A stretch of 64,000 nucleotides of DNA, taken from Allolobophora icterica (Eukaryota > Annelida > Clitellata > Crassiclitellata > Lumbricidae). The notes under the pieces were generated by a model that saw nothing but the letters and a program-made list of their open reading frames with translations, was not told the origin of the DNA and did no database searches. The position numbers were made by a program, and so were the translations under genes. Numbering within the stretch: position 1 is the first letter of the stretch; each line of letters begins with the position of its first letter. The DNA is taken from the NCBI GenBank assembly GCA_963556255.1, contig OY744607.1:50682022-50746021 (forward strand), written 5' to 3'. Positions 49,401 through 58,800 of the stretch are shown piece after piece.

Positions 49401-49846
49401 ATGTATGTCTGCAAGTAGGTATGTATCTGGCAATTTATATAGCACCTTAAACGAACTTCTCAAAGAAACTAAAACATTGCTATTGAACAGATCTGAAAGG
49501 TCCCACTATATGAAATAAATGAATGAATTAACATAATTACATTAAGTAACTTCTATCACGCCATTGTCTATTGCACAGCATGCCCAAGGTTTCAACCGAT
49601 GGCCAACCAAAGCCAAGCTACAGATCAGGTCAATAAAAGCCATCCGCATTGCAGCCTGTGCAGAAATGCTCGTTCTCTGCGCATCAGTTCATCGACCTTC
49701 TGTCTCTAATGCATATCACTACGATAAACTCCACCAGCAAACGACGAAACAACTCACTCGTTCTCCGACTCTTGTAATCAAAGACTCGAGTCGCTCTTCG
49801 ATGTCAAGCGTATCAGAATGGCGTCTTCGTTTCCTTGAATGTCCAC
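34449..49846 (-). CDS. NCBP1: Nuclear cap-binding protein subunit 1 (CBP80), 22 exons
   Basis: Exons, 5' to 3' on the minus strand: 49846-49758, 48804-48704, 48315-48231, 47347-47276, 47036-46929, 46533-46412, 45846-45777, 45060-44845, 44430-44330, 44108-44045, 43649-43539, 43297-43233, 42973-42836, 42144-42041, 40978-40871, 40306-40216, 39728-39620, 38946-38843, 37894-37780, 36646-36509, 35511-35398, 34562-34449. All junctions are GT..AG and phases agree, giving about 778 aa, near the 790 of human NCBP1. The protein is the large, MIF4G-fold subunit that with CBP20 binds the m7G cap of nuclear RNA and directs splicing, export and decay. Landmarks are the basic 'RKRRRHSD' nuclear signal, 'SLESNLEGL', 'RFLSDLVNC', 'EYLDCLW', '[10 protein letters not shown]', '[11 protein letters not shown]', '[14 protein letters not shown]', a coiled Lys/Glu stretch, and the C-terminal '[10 protein letters not shown]'. 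The donor after exon 11 (GTATCC) is weak. The initiating Met is unresolved: either an upstream mini-exon (candidate ATG at 50498, in phase) or an ATG near 49876. Confidence 0.95.
36245..36490 (-). repeat. tRNA-derived SINE in NCBP1 intron 20
   Basis: An inverted relative of the SINE at 13733-13990. The B box reads gggttcaaatcc on the minus strand (36449-36438), an A-box-like 'tctagtggttagtgtggg' precedes it, and the body shares 'ctgtcggtgggaggatgag' and 'catatgctgaggctaag'. Confidence 0.85.
36820..37189. mobile_element. hAT-type MITE in NCBP1 intron 19
   Basis: The ends AGTGGCGGCGCCA and, reversed, CAGGGGCGGCGCTA are inverted repeats; the left end seems to have lost its first C. Identical 9-base flanks ttcatccta occur at 36811-36819 and 37190-37198. 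It is 370 bp and non-coding. Confidence 0.8.
37590..37735 (+). repeat. LINE 3' tail fragment in NCBP1 intron
   Basis: It contains three copies of a short 'tatttgatcattct' repeat followed by 'gaggggctatataaataagg', the tail signature of the family at 2737-2992. Confidence 0.6.
38100..38190 (-). repeat. SINE tail fragment in NCBP1 intron
   Basis: 'gtgacttctatagagccggt', then 'gtctaatgcacaaagcatca' and 'cccatggcgcattaaggcc'. It belongs to the same family as 28460-28560. Confidence 0.6.
38385..38470 (+). repeat. LINE 3' UTR fragment in NCBP1 intron
   Basis: 'ctagcgggacaccatccctt' followed by 'ctgggtctccctttgtg', as in the other LINE 3' ends of this window. Confidence 0.6.
39030..39172 (-). repeat. 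LINE 3' UTR fragment in NCBP1 intron
   Basis: On the minus strand: 'gcgggacctatgtccctttt', 'gggctttcccta', then AATAAA and a 'gttgaattgaattgag' tail. This is the same 3'-end type as 1-250. Confidence 0.65.
39345..39400 (-). repeat. SINE tail fragment in NCBP1 intron
   Basis: 'cacttctacagcgccgttat' and 'catatcaactgatggtca' match the SINE tail family. Confidence 0.5.
39985..40075 (+). repeat. LINE 3' tail fragment in NCBP1 intron
   Basis: 'tgttcgatcctggttttcca' and 'gaggagctatataaatctgt' match the end of the LINE at 2737-2992. Confidence 0.65.
42355..42500 (+). repeat. Interspersed repeat, uninterrupted copy
   Basis: It contains 'aataataatcttttcttt', 'gcactgcactgtgaacatac' and 'tagtagaaacggcagccaca'. 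The copy at 51094-51222 plus 52763-52803 has the same parts in the same order but is interrupted after 'tagtagaa' by a 1.54-kb insert. This copy therefore serves as an empty-site reference. Confidence 0.75.
42600..42690 (+). repeat. SINE tail fragment in NCBP1 intron
   Basis: 'gattatggcttagctcttgt' and 'gcaccattggttgatacctt' match the reverse of the SINE tail family. A close relative lies at 45545-45650. Confidence 0.55.
45545..45650 (+). repeat. SINE tail fragment in NCBP1 intron
   Basis: 'gatcatggcttagttttggt' and 'gcgccatcagttgattcctt' match the SINE tail family. Confidence 0.55.
47530..47612 (+). repeat. LINE 3' tail fragment in NCBP1 intron
   Basis: 'gagcacctctgagtagccct' and 'gaggcgctatacaaatgtcc' match the GCGCTATATAAAT tail family. 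Confidence 0.65.
47880..48200. repeat. Probable interspersed repeat with internal duplication, NCBP1 intron 3
   Basis: It contains the phrase 'ggcaatggcaaaccacccct' followed by 'catgccaagaaaatcgtca', a pattern I associate with retroposons of several animal genomes. A 'gaggtgggactcccaggcc' unit is duplicated at about 48050-48100. The family was not identified. Confidence 0.45.
48822..49172 (+). repeat. 40-bp minisatellite in NCBP1 intron 1
   Basis: About 8-9 tandem copies of a 40-bp unit containing 'caacagcatcaaagcaactg' and 'tacaaccgcatgacaaacag', with some shortened units. It is not a CRISPR array, because the copies are contiguous with no unique spacers. Confidence 0.9.
49540..49640 (-). 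repeat. SINE tail fragment in NCBP1 intron 1
   Basis: 'taacttctatcacgccattg' and 'caaccgatggccaaccaaag' match the SINE tail family. Confidence 0.6.
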
Positions 49847-49929
49847 CTGGAGCAGTTACCAAGTTAAAAAGTAACATTTTATGATTTAAGCCACTTTCAA
49901 ATACAAACAGGCCGTGGCTATGATTAAAC

Positions 49930-50345
49930 AAAGGTTGGTAAATGAGAAGACTGAGTGCCTATGTATATAAACAATATGGTTGCCACTGACTTCGCTCCAA
50001 TAGAGCGCTGCTACCGACCAGTTGGAATCCATAATGCAATTCGCTAAGTAAGTAAGTAGCGAACACGAACTTATATTAAAAGCATAACTAAATGGACACT
50101 AACTTTTGTAAATATATGTATCTATCTAAGAATCATAACAACAATCATATTTCAAGAAATAACCATTGCTTTTTAAGATGTTTGTATATATTATAATTTT
50201 TGAGGAAATTAAAGTGACTGTTACTTACTTAGTGAATTGCATTATGAGATAAGGCTAGCAGCGCTCTACTGGAGCGAAGTCAGTGGTGACCATATTGTTT
50301 ATTTACACAGGCACTCAGTCTTTGCATTTACCCAAAGGTTAATTT
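49930..50345. mobile_element. MITE with ~110-bp inverted repeats, 5' of NCBP1
   Basis: The left arm (about 49934-50050) and right arm (about 50222-50340) are inverted repeats across more than 100 bp. Shared blocks include 'agactgagtgcct', 'aaacaatatggt', 'ccactgacttcgctcca' and 'tagagcgctgcta'. The centre is about 170 bp of AT-rich DNA. There is no coding capacity. Exact ends and target duplication are unclear. Confidence 0.8.
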
Positions 50346-51093
50346 TAAAATGCCTTCTGTGATACACTGTATTTCTACTATATAAGCATCACAACTGACA
50401 TAACGAAACACAAGACCAGGATCACCGATCAATAGCTGTTTGCACTAACCAATGCCATTTTAAGTATTTGACAAAAGTTAAAACTAACCTAACTTCATCT
50501 CAATTCTGAATCTCAGGATTTATTTTAAGGAAATTAATTATTAAAATAAAAAACTACGCACTACAAAGTTGAGCAGAATTTTTTTATTAATCATTGGTAA
50601 AATTGGACTTTGGAATGCCTGCGGCAGACCAATAGAAAGCTGCTCCATTACAACACATCCTTCTGGAAACTCTTAACCCTCCCACTGTTTCAGACTACCT
50701 ACTACTGAAGACACGCCGTATCTTTGCAAATAGGTTCTTTCCGGGCTTTAGTATTAACCTAGGAACCAACCTTCCTCCTCTTCGCTGCTCTCGCTGTAAG
50801 TTCTCCTCGACATTATTTGGATTGCTAATCAATACCCCAGTAATGCTGAAAACACAAACTGCCCTTGGATCTGATAGAACAGAATTTAAAAAAGAGCTAA
50901 ACTTTTACAAATATGGATTATTTTGGATTTTTAGGAGACGATCGCACGGAAATAATGGCCACCCCGTTATTGACAAGAACAGTTTTGACCAAAGATGATA
51001 AATCGTAGAGCTAGACTTTCATTCGTAGCTTTTTGAACAACTCGGAGAATTTTTATAGCACCTTAATTTTGCGACAATTGTCAATTAAAAATA
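50346..51093. other. Unassigned DNA upstream of NCBP1
   Basis: No supported gene. A minus-strand ATG at 50498-50496 followed in phase by a GTTAGT donor (50488) is a speculative NCBP1 first coding exon. A fragment near 50700-50900 ('NRFFPGFSINLGTNLPPLRC'-like frames) is uninterpreted. Confidence 0.3.
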
Positions 51094-51095
51094 TT

Positions 51096-51153
<58 letters not shown>

Positions 51154-51222
51154 TAATCTTTTCTTTATTTAAGCGCTTGCCAACCGCACTGCGCTGTACA
51201 GTGAACATGCATTATAGTAGAA
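51094..51222 (+). repeat. Interspersed repeat, left part, with (AAT)n
   Basis: An (AAT)n run at about 51098-51150, then 'gataatcttttctttattta' and 'ccgcactgcgctgtacagtg'. It is the left half of the repeat whose intact form is at 42355-42500; the right half resumes at 52763. Confidence 0.75.
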
Positions 51223-52762
51223 GAGTCATTTTCCGGTAAATGTATAAATTGACAATTCAGCTGTCCCCGGTCATTTCTCAGAAAACAATACCTAGCCTGA
51301 TCATGCTAAGTGATTAGATTAAAACGTTATTGATCAGTCAACAATTTAAGATTTTTGAAAGTAATCCAGAGCAATAAAATAATTTATTAACATTTATTTT
51401 GAATTTAAAATGTTCCACTCCGTTACCGTCCCTAGGCTATAGGCTAGTACATATTGCTTTCGTCTACAATTTCAAAATGATTTGCATTAAACCGAAAAAT
51501 GTGACTGTTTCGTTTTTAATAAACATAATTGCATATTTCTAAATACAACTTGGTGAACCGGATCTTCATTATAATTTTTAAAAATATATTTTAACTTGTC
51601 CCCGGAAAATTAAATCCGCTCCGTTAACATGTAAAAATTATCTCGTATCTCACAACCCTTTTAGTTCTTTGGTCTCGCAACTTAACACATCTCTTCTGTG
51701 AAGATCTATGTAAGTATGTCTTAATACAGGATCTGAATGCTAAGACAAATTTCTTACAAATTTTCATTTATTACGTACCTCATGTGTTTTTTCATTATAC
51801 ATCCACTCCGTTACTGCATTTTTGCAATGATTATGAATAAATTTAATATAAATAATATTTTTAATATAACATTTATAAGCTATATAATGAGTGTCCCGAC
51901 GATTAATGTGGACGCATGAGAGATAATATGATATTTACCGTGCTGATACACAAATTGTCCACTCCGTTAACTGTCCACTCATTTACCATAAATGTGACCC
52001 TTGAGGTACTAAAATTTATTCCGCTGTCAGGATAAGTCGTCTACTTAAATTACCATTTCTAATACAACTTATATAACAATATATGACATTTTAATAAGTT
52101 TTTGTTTCGGCAGACTGTTTTTTTTAAGTTCACTTTTCACATTCTGTGCTCAATTCTCGACAGATGGTAACGGAGCGGAACTTTTTATGGTAATTTTTTA
52201 TGTAATTTTGATGTTATGAGCAGATTTTTAAGACAACATCATAAATATTTTAATGTTTTTTGTTCATTTGATCACTGGTAATGATTGGCTCAAGTAATTT
52301 TTATTTTGTTACCCGGTACTTGTCCAAAAAAAATACAGTCAACTTTACATTGATTAGATTCCCTATTTCTGTTTCGGTAACGGAGTGGAATTTCTTAACA
52401 AAATAAAAAATGTGATGGAATTAAATAATCATTTGTATTGTAATTTCTTTTAAACTTATTTTATAAACATTAATACTAAAAACATATTGGCATGTCAAAC
52501 TACGCAGTAGGAAGCTGTCTACTATATATAAATAGCTCATATGTGTTTTGGTAACGGAGTAACAGAGTGGACAAACATTTTCGTAGGGCTATTTTCTTTC
52601 TGCTAAAAACTTCATAATTTTACAAATTAGTGCAAAACCAAATATATATTAGTGAAATAGAAATGCTAAAGATTTGCTCCAAACAAAAATCAATGTAATT
52701 TGCACAAAATTTTTTTTGGCTTCTTCAATTAGTGAATATGACATATTACCGGAAAATGAGTC
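51223..52762. mobile_element. 1.54-kb non-autonomous transposon with inverted internal motif array
   Basis: Termini GAGTCATTTTCCGGTAA and, reversed, GACTCATTTTCCGGTAA form 17-bp inverted repeats with one mismatch. Both sides carry AGAA (51219-51222 and 52763-52766), and the repeat at 42355-42500 shows the unoccupied site with a single copy. Inside, CCACTCCGTTACC-like motifs lie in forward orientation at 51415, 51616, 51803, 51959 and 51975, then inverted (GGTAACGGAGTGG-like) at 52166, 52376 and 52550. No ORF over about 60 codons exists, so it must depend on another element. I do not recognise the superfamily. Confidence 0.8.
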
Positions 52763-52803
52763 AGAAACGGCAACCACACAGGGCGCCTTGCATACATGTA
52801 TAC

Positions 52804-53770
52804 CAGAGGTGGGCAAACTTTTTGCACAGCAGGCCACATTGAACGCCAATAAAAAATCGGCGGGCCAGGTAACACATTTTTAACTTTTAATGATGAATAA
52901 CATGAAAAAGTTTACTCATTTATAAAATATTAAATACACTTTCGCTGTTACTAGTGAGATGTATGCAACTGTGATACATGAATTAACAAGTTTCCCATAA
53001 TCTGGAGTGATTGCACTGGCTGCAATTCGCAGTCATATTCAAGTTTAGATCAGTTAACTGAGGCCTGCACTATAGGATTTGTTTATCCTTTTATCTTTAT
53101 AGTTGAAAATCTTTGTTGACAGATGTAACTAGATGCGAATAACACAAACATTTCTAAAGTAAAAGTTTGCATGTTTGAGAATTGTTCCCTTCCGAGTGAA
53201 GAAAATAATGTCATCAGGTCTGATCCTTTGAGCTGCTCTTTGAGAACAATGTCAATTTGTGGGTCGGTTAGTTCAAGCTGAAGTTTCGTATACGAGCTAA
53301 TTGTCAATGTCAAATTTGAACGGCAGGCCCTTATAAGGCCAAGCAAATTCAGTCTCGATTTTTAATCCGAAAATCGTCTGGAGAACTCTTCTTTCAAATT
53401 GACAACTGAGGGCTGTATTTTTCTGCAGACTCTGCTGTGACAGTTTGCAACTGGAGGGTAATAAATTGTCCGTAGCTTTGTTATTTCATCTGCTTTGAAA
53501 GCAACTTTAGCTTTACTTGAACGGATCATACGCATAGACCTCTGCGAGGAAGTGGGGCGATCTGCCCCACTTCCACAGTTAATACATAGAGTCGATCATT
53601 ATAAAAGACGAGACCAGAATAGTAAATAAGAGAGCAGCGCCACGTGAGTAAAGCAAAGAAAACTTCTCGGGTTCTGAATTTTTTAACACTTTCTGGAGAA
53701 TTGTGGGGGGCCGGATAAAATGTGGTGGCGGGCCGGATCCGGCCCGCGGGCCGTAGTTTGCCCACCCATG
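52804..53770 (-). mobile_element. hAT transposon relic
   Basis: The 967-bp element has ends CAGAGGTGGGCAAACTT and, reversed, CATGGGTGGGCAAACTA, with 'cgggcc'-rich subterminal zones. Flanks atgtatac (52796-52803) and atgtaggc (53771-53778) match at 6 of 8. It keeps part of a hAT transposase on the minus strand. Confidence 0.8.
53083..53346 (-). pseudogene. hAT transposase C-terminal dimerisation domain remnant
   Basis: An 87-codon frame with 'LELTDPQIDIVLKEQLKG', 'LMTLFSSLGREQFSNMQTF' and 'FASSYICQQRFSTIKI'. The last block is the hAT family dimerisation motif near the C-terminus of ZBED/Charlie-type transposases. The N-terminal zinc finger and catalytic core are deleted. Confidence 0.75.
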
Positions 53771-53904
53771 ATGTAGGCCTATACAGTAGAAGCACATGAT
53801 AACAGTTTTACAGGAGTCGAATACAACTGTTTACACGGCAGCTACAGGGCGTCATCATGGCCTACTCTTCATTTAACCACCGCCGCCACCTAGCGAGTGG
53901 AAGG

Positions 53905-53995
53905 TTGAATAAACCTAACGGGGGCTACGGGGTTCGATCTTGGTACCTACTGCTCTTCACGCCAGTGTGTTATCCATTACTCTACGGGCCTCCCC
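53905..53995 (-). repeat. tRNA-like SINE head
   Basis: On the minus strand 'gtagagtaatggataacaca' resembles an A box and 'agatcgaaccccg' a B box. The stems are imperfect, so it is most likely SINE-derived and not a working tRNA. Confidence 0.45.
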
Positions 53996-54404
53996 TAACT
54001 AGGCCTACTATTCTTAAGTTTAGTACAGAGCGCTATTATTTGCAGCCATGAATAACAATATATTAACAGCTGGAAAATGAACATTTTATTGGGAGTGAAT
54101 GATGCTTGGAAGAATTTAAGGAACCTATGAGGGAGATTATTTAAACAAAACACAAAGGAGCACAAAAGAACCAATAAGAGGAGGCTTTGGGTTACACGTG
54201 AGGTTCAAAGAAGGATCGAGAAGTAAAGGGTAAGGAACGAAGCATGGAAGAATTTTCAGAAGTTGAAGAAGGAAACGAAGAATGGATTGGATTCTGATTG
54301 GATGTGGATCATGGTTCATGAATCATGAACCATGTATCATCATATTACATCGTCGGAGTCAAATAGGTGCGTCGGACTCGGACCTGCATCCAATCCATAA
54401 CTGC

Positions 54405-54600
54405 AACAAACAAGTCAAATTCGCGGACGACTCTCACTTGTTAATATTGGGTTCTCGTATGCATACACAGCTGTGGAGGAATATGAACATATCAACCACC
54501 GGGCTAGATTAAACAATCTTCGTCTTAATACATCAAAAACAAGGGAAATGATTGTTGCACGAAACACCTCCTGAAAAGCAATCTTCAAAGAAGTGACCTC
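54405..54600 (+). pseudogene. LINE reverse-transcriptase catalytic-region fragment
   Basis: 'VKFADDSHLLILGS' carries the FADD catalytic motif; after a frame change 'LNNLRLNTSKTREMIVARNT' gives the following RT block. Stops and a frameshift show it is dead. Confidence 0.7.
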
Positions 54601-55350
54601 CACACGATCGTGCTATAGGCGCAACCAGGATTCAAGAAATGAAAACCTTATGAGTCACTATAAGATCAGACCCAACCACATGACGGTAAACTGGATAAGA
54701 ACTGATCATCTCTGCTGTCTCCTCGTCGATCTATGCTCTTCGTGTCCTCCGTTCACACGGATTCCCGGCCTTGCCCTTCATGACATCGCAATGGCAAGAG
54801 CGATCGCACAACTAGGCCTAATGTATGCCTCACCAGCACTAGACGCACGTGCGTCCACCTAGGGGCTTCTATCCCTATTCAGGGTGGGCGCAAGTTGAGC
54901 CCAGTGAAAAACAGGGGCGAAGTTTTTCTTTTCAAATTTTACCACATTCCCTACAAGTTACAGTCTTACAGAGTCTTTGCTCACAGTTCTGTGCAGGGCC
55001 CACTACGTAGGAGGGGGGGGGGAGGAATCAGACTGCTTCCAATTTGTGCCAGAGGGAAAGTTCCCCACCCCCCACCGCGTGAAATGGATGTTTCTGTTCC
55101 ACTGACTCAGGCCAGCAAAATGCTTTGTCCTGCAACATCCAAGTACTGAACATTTTAGATTAAACATTGCTATTGGCCATTATTGGCTATGTTGCGAAGG
55201 CCTTCGAACGGCATTTTTCAACTTCGTATTTTGATATATTACTATTATGGGCCATGCAATATTTGCTTAGGTTACAGTGTCTAAGCAGTGTTATAGATTG
55301 TCGTTATTATTTGTATCAGAATTATGGGCCATGCAACATTTGCTTAGGTT
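54601..55350. other. Unassigned DNA with a short repeated phrase
   Basis: No gene. 'gggccatgcaa..atttgctt' occurs at about 55250 and 55325, and 'agtgtctaagcagtgttata' at about 55276 and 55625, indicating local duplication. Confidence 0.4.
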
Positions 55351-55612
55351 CAGGGGCGTAGGCCTAACTTTGGTCTAAAAAGTTGGAGTACCAATTTCAA
55401 ATTCTCCACTTTCGCTTTTCGCATGGAGACCATTTCGGACATATTACCCTGCCAGTATTCTCATTAATTTTTGTGTCAGTAAAAACAAGCCATCATTTAA
55501 TTGCAGTAATAATTAAATATTGGTTGACATTATTTAAATAGTGGGGTACGGTCCCCAGTCCAAAAAGTGGGGGTACGAGTACCCCTCGTACCTCCCACAA
55601 ATTATGCCTATG
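55351..55612. mobile_element. hAT-type MITE just outside the viral element
   Basis: The ends CAGGGGCGTAGGCCTAA and, reversed, CATAGGCATAATTTG are imperfect inverted repeats. Flanks cttaggtt (55343-55350) and cttagttt (55613-55620) match at 7 of 8. It is 262 bp, with 'gggtacg' repeats near the right end. Confidence 0.75.
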
Positions 55613-55733
55613 CTTAGTTTACAGTGTCTAAGCAGTGTTATAGTGTATCATTATTACTTGTTTTTCTTTAGCTATTGACAGTAGATGTAAAACTAAGCGC
55701 CCAGCACAACCACCCAATAACTAGGTTCATAGT

Positions 55734-55877
55734 GCAATAACCACCCAATAACCACGCAATAACCACGTGACGTCACGACCATCGTATGACGTCATCGAAA
55801 CTATAGGAAATTCCCACAGTTTCGATGACGCGCCTATGAGTCATGAGGTGGTTACGCGGGCTGGGAATTTCCTATAG
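55734..55877 (+). promoter_or_regulatory. Upstream control region of PolB: repeats, CRE/E-box/AP-1 sites, nested palindromes
   Basis: Three 11-bp tandem units of (g/c)caataaccac span 55734-55766. A CACGTG E-box (55764-55769) overlaps a perfect TGACGTCA CRE (55768-55775); a second TGACGTCA lies at 55787-55794 and a palindromic ATGAGTCAT AP-1-type site at 55836-55844. Two inverted repeats interlock: gtcatcgaaact (55791-55802) with 55818-55829, and ctataggaaattccca (55801-55816) with 55862-55877. These could serve early transcription by host bZIP factors or be part of the element's terminal repeat. Confidence 0.55.
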
Positions 55878-55896
55878 TATCTAGTAATCTGGTTTT

Positions 55897-58800
55897 ATGA
55901 AAGGGCTTAAAGGCATGAATGTCCATAATAAAATGGATACACGAGCCGATTTCATGAAATCGCTTAAAGGAATAAATGTCCTTAATAAAATGGACTATTC
56001 GTCAAAAACCGTTAAAGAATTACAAAATATCGCACGAGAGAGAGGTATGGTTGGTTATTCGAGACTGCGAAAAGCGGAACTCGTAGCACTCATGTCGCCT
56101 AGGCCTGCGATCAATCCGTTAGACGCTCCGGTTCCGGACATTAAAGTTCCAACGCTTGTTCCAGGTAAGTATACGCCTCCGTCTGATATTTGGAAATCTT
56201 CTGTTAGTAATGTTTGGAATGAGATGAAGACTAAGGTTAGGTCTGTTATTAATTCTTTTGCGGATCGGTGGGTTAGTTCCATTCCTCCAAAGGAAAAGAA
56301 AACCGTGAATGAAAGATTGGAATCGTTGAAGTCGAGGGTTTCAAGTATTTTCAGTAAAATCAATAAAAACAAATTCCAAATCCGAGAGACCGCGAAGGCT
56401 ATTAAAGGTTTTACTAAGCAATACACGATCGATTCCACCGGTTCCATCGATCTTACGTCTTTTCTTAACGCCGTAAGACCGCAGGTAGTCGGTCTGTTAG
56501 CGAAAAATCGAGGGGTAAAAGTTCAATTCAATCTTAATTGCGTAATGGAGAAAGTAGATATTAAAACCGGGGAAGAAGTCGTGGCCGAACCTAATTTTAA
56601 ATCGAAGACCGATATCATTTTAGACGCAACCGACGTGAGCGAAATATATAGCAACGCAGTGGATAAAATTAAGGAGAGCATGGCAAGTTTTCAGATGAGA
56701 GGTAGTAATTGGCGGTTTAAAGCCGTTGTGAAGTTGGATATCGATACAGTGGTATATAAACCATTGAAAGGTAGTTCTTATATTCCTCTTCCCGAGTATT
56801 TAGTTAATAAAACGGCTATTATTAACCTGAAAAACGACGACGAAGAATGTTTTAAATGGTGTATTACTAGAGCGCTGAATCCAACGGATAAAAACCCCCA
56901 AAGAATCACAAAAGATCTAAAAGAACAATCTAAGAAACTCGATTGGAAAGGTATTGAATTCCCGGTTGCTGCTGACGCTAATATTATAAATAAGTTTGAG
57001 CGTAACAATAACGTTAGCGTTAACGTATTCGGCTACGAAAAGGATGTATACCCATTATATATATCGAAGCATGAAAGCGATATCTGCGTAGATCTACTGC
57101 TTATTTCCGACGGTGAAAAGAAGCATTACTGTTGGATAAAGAACTTTAATAAATTGATGGCGGCACGAACGGAAAAATCCCATAATTCGATGCATTATTG
57201 TAAAAGATGTTTAACCGGTTATAGAGAAGTAGAATCGCTGAATAAGCATACCGAGTACTGTTCACGGCAAGACGCCCAACGAATAGTACTCCCCGACCCA
57301 GGAACTATGTTAAGTTTTAAGCATTATTTTAAATCGATGAGACTGCCGTTTATAGTTTACACCGATTTTGAGTCTTTTATCAAACCGATCGATACATGCC
57401 AGCCCGATCCCAACACGTCTTACACTAATAAATACCAGAAACATACGCCTAGCTCGTTTTGTTATCATATAAAATGCTTCGACGACGGTGTTTATTCCCA
57501 AGAGCCAGTGAGGTTTACGGCTGAAAACGAAGACGACGATGTTGCCCAGATATTCATAGATTCTCTTGTAGGAAATATAAAAGAAATATATAACCAGTTT
57601 AAATTCCCCAAGAATATGATATTCGGTATAACTGAGAAGAAATGTTTCGATGAAGCTACTAACTGTCATATCTGCGGGGGAGAGTTAGGCGAAGATCGAG
57701 TTAGAGATCACTGCCATTTAAGCGGTAAATTCAGAGGCGCCGCCCATAACATTTGTAATATGAACTACAAAGTCCCCAAGTTTTTCCCTGTAGTATTCCA
57801 TAATCTATCCGGATACGACAGCCATCTATTCGTGAAGAAATTGCGAGGCGAGAATGGTGAGAAAATTAACTGTATTCCTAATAACGAAGAAAAGTATATA
57901 TCGTTTAGCCGAGAGGTCGTGGTCGGTAACTTTGTAAATAAAGATGGAAAAGAGATAACGGTCAAGCGTGAATTACGTTTTATCGATAGTTTTAGATTCA
58001 TGCCTTCGAGTCTCGACGCGTTATCGAAGAATCTTCGTAAAGATCAGTGTAAGAATCTAGGCGATTTCTTTAAAGGCGAGAAGTTAGATCTTTTGCTCAG
58101 AAAAGGTGTTTACGCGTACGATTACGTTGACGGCATTGAAAGATTAAATGAGACCGAATTGCCTCCGAAGCATAAATTTTATTCTAAACTGAACGATTCA
58201 GACATCAGCGATGAAGATTACGAGCACGCCAAAAATGTATGGAAGGTATTTCGTTGTAAAACGTTAAGAGAATATCACGACTTGTATAATCTTTCGGATG
58301 TTCTATTATTAGCCGATGTATTCGAAAACTTTAGAGACGTGTGTATCGAACATTATAGGCTCGATCCCGCGTGGTATTACACTTCACCCGGACTAGCTTG
58401 GGACGCGGCGTTAAAGTTGACTGGTGTAGAGTTGGAATTGTTGAGCGACTACGATATGTTACTGATGATCAAGCAAGGAATAAGAGGGGGAGTCAGCACG
58501 ATTTCGAAACGATACGCGAAAGCGAACAACGAGTACATGGGAGAAGATTTTGATCGCAGCCAGCCTTCGGTATTCATTCCTTACTTAGACGCGAATAACT
58601 TGTACGGATGGGCGATGAGCAAAGCTCTACCAACTCATGGGTTTAAATGGATGAGCGATAACGAGCTGAACGATTGGAGAAGCATTACCGAACGAGATGG
58701 GGTGGGGTGTGTGTTAGAAGTCGATCTTGAGTATTCTAAGGAACTACACCAACAGCATAACGATTACCCTCTAGCTCCTGAGAGTATAAAACCCACAGGA

